DNA from: Acidimicrobiaceae bacterium
GTDB lineage: Bacteria; Actinomycetota; Acidimicrobiia; Acidimicrobiales; RAAP-2
DNA: 64,000 bases
Direction: 5' to 3'
Assembly: GCA_027314705.1 (NCBI GenBank)
Contig: DAHVAJ010000022.1
Span: 1-64,000 of the forward strand
The first letter of the stretch is position 1; the number at the start of each line of letters is the position of its first letter. Of the stretch, positions 7,381-12,692 are shown in pieces. Below the pieces are notes generated by a model. That model did no database searches. It saw only the letters and a list, made by a program, of their open reading frames with translations, and was not told the origin of the DNA. The translations under genes and the position numbers were made by a program.

Positions 7381-8796
7381 TCACCGCTCGATCCCGAGCG
7401 GCCCCGGGGCGGGCCGGGACCGGTCCCGGGTGCGTTCGCGTCCCCGCAGCGTGCGCCAGGGCTCGGCCCGGTGCGCCGGCGCCAGGGGTATCCAGCCGGC
7501 CCGATTGCGCTGGTCGAACGCGAGGGCCCACCCGTCCCGACCGCGGGCGATGGCATCGACGGGCAGCCGCCGCTGCCACCGGGTCGAGAACTCCTCGCCC
7601 ACGTGGCGCCGGCCCCCGGTCACCAGGTCGGCCACGGGACGGCCGGTGGGACCCCGGCCCAGCGAGCGCGACCGGGTGACGACCTCCTCGTCGCCAGCGA
7701 GCGCCGAGAGCACCTCGAGCGTCCGCACGTCGCCGATCCCCGGAAGGACGACCGTGGCTCCGAACAGCGAGGGGAACCCGTCGGCCAGGGTGGGCCACCG
7801 GCGCCGGGCCTGCGAGAGGTCCTGGAGGCAGGCCAGCAGCACCAGGCCCTGGCCGCCCCCTTCGCTGACCATGGCCGGGAGCTCCGGGAGCGGGGCGATG
7901 TTGGCCAGTTCGTCGAGCGCCAGGACCACCGGCGGGCCGTCCGTGCCGTCCCGGGCGGCCCGCGCATAGGCGGCCCGACGGATGTCGGACAGGAGCCCCA
8001 CGACGAGGGGCGCGGCCAGCGCCTGGTGTTCGGCCGGGGCGGCGACGAACACGGTGTCGGACGAGGCCACGAAGCGGTCGGCATCGAACCCGGGGCGGCT
8101 GGTGGCGGCCAGGGCCTCCTCCGAACGGAAGCCGGCAAGTGCGCCCGAGGCGGTCGACCAGATGCCGCTCCGCTCGCGGTCGTCCGTGGCCACCACCCCC
8201 TCGAGCACGTCGCGGGCCACGGGCGTGGCCGCCGGCTCCCAGGCCAGCACCTGCTGGGCGGGGAGGGCCTGACGACGGTCCACCCAGGTCAGCACGGTGC
8301 GCATGTCGGCACCGTCGAGGGCGGCGGCGTGGAGCAGCGGGGCCAGGAGGGCCTGGGCCCGTTCCGTCCAGTGCGATGCGTCGGACGACGTCCCGTCGTG
8401 TCCGGGGGAGGTGAGGACCAAGGCGCGCGCCGTGGACAGGGCCACCCTCCAGTCGGAACAGGCGGGCACGGGCGACCACCGAAGGCGCTCCACCCCCGGC
8501 CGGTCGGCGATGGAGTTGGTGGGATCGAAGAGCAGACACGCCCCGACGGCCCGACGCACCGTCTTCGTGGCATCGAGCACGTCCGCCTTGGTGGACGTGG
8601 TCACCACCGGACCGTTGGCGCCGAGCACGTTGGGGATCACGAGCGCGGAGGTCTTGCCCGATCGCGGCGGCCCGAGGACGAGCACCGATTGCTGCGTCGG
8701 GACGTGTCGCCATCCCCCGTCGTCGTGGCCGAGGTAGAGCCCGTGCGCGGCGCGGGCGAACGCGTCGCGCACGACGCGTGCTTGCGGATCGACCAC
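7381..8796 (-). CDS. VirD4/TraG-type conjugative coupling ATPase, no membrane anchor
   Basis: P-loop ATPase of about 471 residues from the GTG at 8796. Walker A is GPPRSGKT (residues 42-49), followed by IPNVLGANGPVVTTSTKADVL (split: IPNVLG, then VVTTSTKADVL). Walker B is VVLALDELANIAPLPELP, then MVSEGGGQGLVLLACLQDLSQ with the conserved Gln, all typical of type IV coupling proteins that hand relaxase-bound DNA to a secretion channel. The N-terminal transmembrane helices of VirD4 are missing. The frame stays open to 9081 with an in-frame ATG at 8952, but the extra codons use TTT, AAA, TCT and GTT, unlike the rest of the window, so the shorter start is preferred; this is uncertain. It pairs functionally with the convergent relaxase gene. 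Confidence 0.78.
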   Translation of the reverse strand: MVDPQARVVRDAFARAAHGLYLGHDDGGWRHVPTQQSVLVLGPPRSGKTSALVIPNVLGANGPVVTTSTKADVLDATKTVRRAVGACLLFDPTNSIADRPGVERLRWSPVPACSDWRVALSTARALVLTSPGHDGTSSDASHWTERAQALLAPLLHAAALDGADMRTVLTWVDRRQALPAQQVLAWEPAATPVARDVLEGVVATDDRERSGIWSTASGALAGFRSEEALAATSRPGFDADRFVASSDTVFVAAPAEHQALAAPLVVGLLSDIRRAAYARAARDGTDGPPVVLALDELANIAPLPELPAMVSEGGGQGLVLLACLQDLSQARRRWPTLADGFPSLFGATVVLPGIGDVRTLEVLSALAGDEEVVTRSRSLGRGPTGRPVADLVTGGRRHVGEEFSTRWQRRLPVDAIARGRDGWALAFDQRNRAGWIPLAPAHRAEPWRTLRGRERTRDRSRPAPGPLGIER

Positions 8797-9120
8797 ATTC
8801 GACGATCGTCCAGGAATATTTTCCGGCACTCGTCCACCCTCGATTGCGCACGCGGCGCAGGTCGTTCGATGCGGGCGGAGCAGGCTGTCCGCGACGGTGC
8901 GCTCCCGGGCGCGCTGGTGAGAATCGTTGCAAACAGAGGGAAATTTGTCCATAGCCTGTTGACCTGAACCATTGCGCCCACCTTCCGTATGTCCTCGCGC
9001 GGATCCGGGCCGAGGCGCGCCGGCGCGCCGGCCCGCCGACGCGCGCCCGCGTGAGTGCTTGACCTGGGCGGAAAATGCCATTTGGCTAGTACCTGGTTAC
9101 GTACTGCTGCGGAGGTGATC
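8797..9120. other. AT-richer intergenic stretch between coupling ATPase and HU-fusion gene
   Basis: 324 bp with short AT-rich islands (around 8812-8825, 8930-8950 and 9071-9105), unusual in this window. It contains a tandem pair of GGCGCGCC palindromes at 9014-9029, a possible -35 TTGACC at 9059-9064 and an inverted repeat AGTAC/GTACT (9088-9092 and 9101-9105) just upstream of the HU-fusion gene. Part may encode the N-terminus of the coupling ATPase if its start is at 8952. No further gene was recognised. Confidence 0.5.
9014..9029. repeat. 16 bp perfect palindrome, tandem GGCGCGCC
   Basis: Two directly abutting copies of the 8-bp palindrome GGCGCGCC together form a perfect 16-bp palindrome in the control region between the divergent coupling-ATPase and HU-fusion genes. 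It could be a protein-binding site, but GC-rich chance sequence cannot be excluded. Confidence 0.5.
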
Positions 9121-9831
9121 GTGAACAGGTCGCAGCTCGTCCGAGCGGTGGCCGAGTCGACAGAGTCGGCACGGCGATCCGTCGAGGGCGTGGTGGAGGT
9201 CTTGTTCGACACGATCGTCGACGAGGTGCGTGCGGGACGGAAGGTCACCGTGGTGGGGTTCGGAACGTTCACCCCCATGGCGCGGGCCCCCCGACTCGGA
9301 CGCAACCCGCGAACCGGCGTGGCGGTACCGATCCCTGCGTCGAATGGGGTCCGGTTCGCCACCGGTTCGACGTTCAAGTCGGCGTTGAACCCTAAGGAGG
9401 AACTATCCATGGCAGTGAAGAAGGCAGCGGCCAAGAAGGCCCCGGCTCGAAAGACGGCGGCCAAGAAGACCACCGCCCGCAAGACCACGGCCAAGAAGAC
9501 CGCGGCCAAGCGGGCTACCAAGAAGGCTCCGGCTCGCAAGACCGCTGCCAAGAAGACCACCGCCCGAAAGACGGCGGCCAAGAAGACCACGGCACGCAAG
9601 ACCACGGCCAAGAAGACCGCGGCCAAGCGCACCACCAAGAAGGCTCCGGCTCGCAAGACGGCGGCCAGGAAGACCACGGCCAGGAAGACCGCGGCCAAGA
9701 AGGCTCCGGCTCGCAAGTCGGCGGCCAGGAAGACCACGGCCAAGAAGGCCCCGGCCAGGAAGTCCACGGCCAGGAAGGCCCCGGCCCGCAAGACCGCGGC
9801 CAGGAAGGCGCCGGCCCGCAGGGGCCGTTGA
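9121..9831 (+). CDS. HU nucleoid protein fused to Lys/Ala-rich H1-like tail
   Basis: 236-residue protein. Residues 1-91 are a complete HU/IHF fold: MNRSQLVRAV start, VTVVGFGTF, RNPRTG arm motif and a final VRFATGSTFKSALN, the length of a free-standing HU. From residue 97 onward the chain is a low-complexity tail of KK, AAK, ARK and TAKK units like the C-terminus of mycobacterial HupB or eukaryotic H1, expected to bind DNA non-specifically and condense it. The GTG start has a strong SD (GGAGGTGATC, 9111-9120). The two parts are joined exactly at the natural HU end, where a perfect SD and an ATG lie inside the frame (9394-9411), so a separate tail protein may also be made. A hairpin terminator follows at 9866. 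Confidence 0.9.
   Translation: MNRSQLVRAVAESTESARRSVEGVVEVLFDTIVDEVRAGRKVTVVGFGTFTPMARAPRLGRNPRTGVAVPIPASNGVRFATGSTFKSALNPKEELSMAVKKAAAKKAPARKTAAKKTTARKTTAKKTAAKRATKKAPARKTAAKKTTARKTAAKKTTARKTTAKKTAAKRTTKKAPARKTAARKTTARKTAAKKAPARKSAARKTTAKKAPARKSTARKAPARKTAARKAPARRGR
9394..9411 (+). promoter_or_regulatory. Internal Shine-Dalgarno and ATG inside the HU-tail fusion
   Basis: AAGGAGG at 9394-9400, 8 nt, then ATG at 9409, in frame with the HU gene. This is as good an SD as any in the window and sits precisely between the HU fold and the basic tail. The preceding codon contains TAA (9393-9395) out of frame, as if an ancestral HU stop had been shifted. Confidence 0.7.
9409..9831 (+). CDS. Possible independent H1-like basic protein (internal start)
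   Basis: Nested reading frame of 140 residues starting MAVKKAAAKKAPARK, made almost entirely of Lys, Ala, Arg, Thr and Pro. Stand-alone histone-H1-like proteins of this composition occur in several bacteria. The evidence for separate translation is the strong SD at 9394-9400; it is the same frame as the HU fusion, so both products could coexist. Whether the free tail is really produced is inference. Confidence 0.4.
   Translation: MAVKKAAAKKAPARKTAAKKTTARKTTAKKTAAKRATKKAPARKTAAKKTTARKTAAKKTTARKTTAKKTAAKRTTKKAPARKTAARKTTARKTAAKKAPARKSAARKTTAKKAPARKSTARKAPARKTAARKAPARRGR
9481..9657 (+). repeat. Internal 117-bp-period repeat in the basic tail
   Basis: The 60-nt blocks 9481-9540 and 9598-9657 are identical except for a few bases around the CGG/CGC codon, a spacing of 39 codons. 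This indicates tail growth by duplication, and the region could vary in length between strains. Confidence 0.7.
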
Positions 9832-9865
9832 CGACCGGCTCCGGGGCTTCGGCCACCGGAGGTAC

Positions 9866-9897
9866 CGACGACGGGGGCCGCGTGGCCCCCGTCGTCG
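9866..9897. terminator. Bidirectional hairpin between convergent genes
   Basis: Perfect 14-bp stem: CGACGACGGGGGCC (9866-9879) and GGCCCCCGTCGTCG (9884-9897) with loop GCGT. It lies between the HU-fusion stop and the PIG-L gene stop. There is no U-tract, as is common for actinobacterial terminators. Confidence 0.85.
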
Positions 9898-9907
9898 CGC
9901 CCGGCGT

Positions 9908-10708
9908 CTAGAGGCCGTCGATGCGGTGGAAGGCCTCCCCGGCCGGCACGCCGGCCAGGGCGCCGTGGGCTGCCAGCTGTCTCCGCAACCGACGGTCGAA
10001 GGCCTCCTCGGCCTCGCGTCGGTCGTCTGGGCCGGCCGACGGGTCGACGCCCATGGTCGACTGGAGCTGGCTCGTGTGGCAGAGCAGGGCCGCCAGCTTG
10101 ACGGCCTCGTACCCGTCGGCCCGCTCGACGTGGTTGGGGACGTCGGGCTCGAACAGAAGCAGGGTGCGGGGTCGGTGGGGTGACAGGCCCAGCTCGGCGA
10201 AGAAGTGGGGATCCCGGGCTGCCACCAGCGCGTGGACGGTCAGGAAACCGGCGGCCCGGTGATCGGGGTGGAGCCGGTACCGGCGCCAGGGGTCGTGGCC
10301 GAGGACCACGTCGGGCCGGACCGTGCGGACGACGCGGGTGACCTCCCGTCGCTCGTCGGTGCCGTCTGCGAGCTCGCCGTCCACCCGCCCGAGGAAGTGC
10401 ACGCGTGCCGCCACGTCGGCGCGACCACCGAGGCGCGCCGCCGAGGCGCGACACTCGTCCATCCTCGTGGCCACCAGGGCCGCCGGGTCGGCGTCGGGGT
10501 CCCAGGTCCCCTTGGACCCGTCGGTGAGCACGAGATGGTGGACCCGGCAGCCGTCGGCGGCCCACCGGGCCAGGGTGGCCCCGGCACCGAACTCGATGTC
10601 GTCGGGGTGGGCCCCCACGGCCAGGACGACGTCCGGGACGGCGAGATCGACGGTTACCGGCTCCGCGGTGGGTAGGTCGCCCACCGGCAGGCCGGACGGG
10701 CCGGTCAT
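9908..10708 (-). CDS. PIG-L/LmbE family deacetylase
   Basis: Zinc-dependent N-acetylglucosaminyl deacetylase-like protein, 266 residues. The hallmark AHPDDIEFGAGATLARW is at about residue 32, followed by HLVLTDGSKG, RMDECRASAARLG and the later HPDHRAAG zinc ligand motif. Family members include MshB and Mca of mycothiol metabolism and various sugar or antibiotic deacetylases. The substrate is not assignable here, although the motif set is closer to LmbE-type enzymes without an obvious mycothiol context. The ATG start at 10708 overlaps the CofC stop (ATGA), so the two genes are co-translated. Confidence 0.85.
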   Translation of the reverse strand: MTGPSGLPVGDLPTAEPVTVDLAVPDVVLAVGAHPDDIEFGAGATLARWAADGCRVHHLVLTDGSKGTWDPDADPAALVATRMDECRASAARLGGRADVAARVHFLGRVDGELADGTDERREVTRVVRTVRPDVVLGHDPWRRYRLHPDHRAAGFLTVHALVAARDPHFFAELGLSPHRPRTLLLFEPDVPNHVERADGYEAVKLAALLCHTSQLQSTMGVDPSAGPDDRREAEEAFDRRLRRQLAAHGALAGVPAGEAFHRIDGL

Positions 10709-11322
10709 GGAGCGCGGTCGCGCGACGCCACCGGCACGACGTCGCCGGGCTCGTCGATGTCCCAGGCCAGATCGGGGCGGTCGAGGACCCGGTGGGGGAG
10801 GCCGAGCCGGTCCACCTCGGCGAGGTGGCGGGCGAACGATCCCGGTCCGTAGGAGAAGGTGAAGCCGGCGTCGGTGGGCACGGCCAGGACGTTGGTGCCG
10901 TTCCCGTAGCGGTCGGGCACCAGGGTGATGCCCGGCCACGCCCCGACCTCGGCCAGCCCGGCTGCTCGCGGGAGGTCGGCGTGGGAGACCGTCACCTGGG
11001 TGACGCCGGCGTCGCGGAGGCGGTCCACGCCGGCCTCGACGGCCCCGTTGAGGCCCCGGCCCGGCTCCCAAACCACGAGCGCCCCCCGGGAGCGGGCCCA
11101 CCCGGCCACCTCGGTGGTGTCGCACACCACGGCCACGGGCAGGGGCCGGGCGGCGTCGAGCACCCGGTCGGCCATGGCCCGGGCCAGGGTGGCCCGCTCG
11201 GTGGGGGTGAGGGCGCGGTCGAGCCGGCGCTTGGCGTCGGCGAACGCCTTCACCGGCACGAGGACGGCCCGCGCCCCAAGGTGGAGGGCCCCACCCGCCG
11301 GACCGTCTCCCAGGGCTCCCAC
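10705..11322 (-). CDS. cofC: 2-phospho-L-lactate (or PEP) guanylyltransferase CofC/FbiD
   Basis: Nucleotidyltransferase of coenzyme F420 biosynthesis, 205 residues. It activates phospholactate or phosphoenolpyruvate with GTP before transfer to the deazaflavin Fo. Conserved elements are VLVPVKAFADAKRRLD at the N-terminus, SHADLPR (metal/GTP site), PDRYGNGTNVLAVP and FTFSYGPGSFARH. The GTG at 11322 is chosen because TACACT (minus strand, 11329-11334) lies 6 nt upstream; an in-frame ATG at 11346 would place that hexamer inside the gene. No other F420 genes (fbiA, fbiB, fbiC) are in the window. It forms a two-gene operon with the PIG-L deacetylase. Confidence 0.85.
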   Translation of the reverse strand: MGALGDGPAGGALHLGARAVLVPVKAFADAKRRLDRALTPTERATLARAMADRVLDAARPLPVAVVCDTTEVAGWARSRGALVVWEPGRGLNGAVEAGVDRLRDAGVTQVTVSHADLPRAAGLAEVGAWPGITLVPDRYGNGTNVLAVPTDAGFTFSYGPGSFARHLAEVDRLGLPHRVLDRPDLAWDIDEPGDVVPVASRDRAP

Positions 11323-11384
11323 CGCGCCAGTGTAGGCAGTGGCCATCGTCCGCCCCGCACCGGCCCGGGGCCTAGGGTGGGAAG
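11323..11384. promoter_or_regulatory. Divergent leaderless promoters, cofC and cyclase
   Basis: 62 bp separate the two starts. The minus-strand -10 is TACACT (11329-11334) 6 nt before the cofC GTG. The plus-strand -10 is TAGGGT (11373-11378) 6 nt before the cyclase GTG. No convincing -35 was seen. Confidence 0.65.
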
Positions 11385-12692
11385 GTGACCGCCGCCGAGC
11401 AGGTCCGCAGGGAGCACGCGCGGGTGGAGGCGCTGGCCCGGGTACGGGCCCTCCTCCTCGAGTTGGGGTGCACCTCCGACGAGGTGGACCGTGCCGTCGA
11501 GGACGACGTGCTCGACCTGCTCGTCATCGATCGCACCCTGGTGCCCGCCGGGCACCGGTTGACACGCGGCGAGGTCACCGAACGCACCGGCACCCCGCCC
11601 GAGCTCACCCGGCGCTTCTGGCGGGCCCTCGGGTTCCTCGACATCGGTGAGGACGAGGCCGTCTTCACCGAGATGGACGTCGAGGCCCTCGAGCTCTTCC
11701 AGTCCATGGTGGCCATGGGGCTCGTCGACCTCGAGACGGCCGTCCAGATGGCCCGCGTCATCGGGTCGTCCATGGCCCGGATCGCCGAGGCCGAGACGGC
11801 ACCGGGGGCGACGCCCATGCTGCTGCCCACCGGTGACAGCATCCTCGATGCCGACTCCTTCGCCCGTCGGGCCGAGGCGTCGATCCCGGCCATGGGGCGG
11901 CTGCTCGAGTACGTGTGGCGCCGCCACCTGCAGGCCGCAACCCGGCGGGCCATGCTCCACCGTGCCCGCGGCGTCCACGAGGGTCTCGGACCGGTGATGG
12001 CCGTGGGCTTCGCCGACATGGTCGGATTCACCGTGTTGAGCCAGCACCTGCCGGACGAGGAGCTGGCCGCCGTGGTGGCCCGCTTCGAGGAGCTGGCCCA
12101 CGACACCGTGGTCGCCCTGGGCGGCCGGGTGGTGAAGATGATCGGCGACGAGGTCATGTTCGTGGTGCAGACGGCCACCGGCGCGGCCCAGATCGGGCTG
12201 AACCTGGCCGAGGCCTATGCCGGTGATGAGGTCCTCTCCGACGTGCGAGTGGCCTTGGCCATCGGCCCGGTGCTGCTGCAGGACGGCGACTACTACGGCC
12301 CCGTCGTCAACCTGGCCAGCCGGCTGGTGGGCGTGGCCCATCCGGGAACGGTGCTGGTCTCCGACGAGTTCCGGGCCGCGATGGTCGAAGAGGGGACCCC
12401 GGACGTCGACACCCGTGCCCTGCGGGCGCGCAATCTGAAGGACATCGGGCGCGTCGAGCTGTGGAAGCTGGTGCGGGCCGGGTCCGAGCCCGGCGCCGAC
12501 CGCCGCCGGACCATGCGCTGGGAGCGGCTGGGCGAGGTGCTCCGCGAGCTCGACGAGCTGCGCGACCGCGGGGAGCGGGCCGTCGGGCAGGGCCCCCTGG
12601 CCCGGTCAGCTCCCGTCCAGGCGGACGGTGGCGATGCCGAAGGGCCGCAGGTCGAACGGGCCCGCCACGGGGGCGACGGGCCCGCCGCGTAG
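11385..12692 (+). CDS. Class III adenylate/guanylate cyclase with N-terminal regulatory domain
   Basis: 435-residue soluble nucleotide cyclase. Residues 1-190 are helical, with a MerR-like stretch (RGEVTERTGTPPELTRRFWR) resembling the regulatory domain of mycobacterial Rv1264-type cyclases, which is pH sensitive there. The catalytic domain begins near residue 205: AVGFADMVGFT gives the first metal Asp, GGRVVKMIGDEVMF the purine-contacting Lys and second metal Asp, and VVNLASRL the transition-state Asn and Arg. All catalytic residues are therefore present, so activity is expected; ATP versus GTP preference cannot be settled. The leaderless GTG start follows TAGGGT. The last 87 bp overlap the 3' end of the convergent mannosidase gene, giving a Gly/Asp/Ala-rich tail of probably little function. 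Confidence 0.88.
   Translation: MTAAEQVRREHARVEALARVRALLLELGCTSDEVDRAVEDDVLDLLVIDRTLVPAGHRLTRGEVTERTGTPPELTRRFWRALGFLDIGEDEAVFTEMDVEALELFQSMVAMGLVDLETAVQMARVIGSSMARIAEAETAPGATPMLLPTGDSILDADSFARRAEASIPAMGRLLEYVWRRHLQAATRRAMLHRARGVHEGLGPVMAVGFADMVGFTVLSQHLPDEELAAVVARFEELAHDTVVALGGRVVKMIGDEVMFVVQTATGAAQIGLNLAEAYAGDEVLSDVRVALAIGPVLLQDGDYYGPVVNLASRLVGVAHPGTVLVSDEFRAAMVEEGTPDVDTRALRARNLKDIGRVELWKLVRAGSEPGADRRRTMRWERLGEVLRELDELRDRGERAVGQGPLARSAPVQADGGDAEGPQVERARHGGDGPAA

Noticed and set aside
6118-8967. 949-codon plus-strand frame through the relaxase and coupling region
   Set aside because: Arg/Gly/Pro-rich translation; other frames carry the relaxase His triad and the coupling Walker motifs.
9481-9831. 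Possible CRISPR-like or satellite repeat
   Set aside because: Units are codon-phased, imperfect and lie inside the basic tail; no spacers or cas genes.
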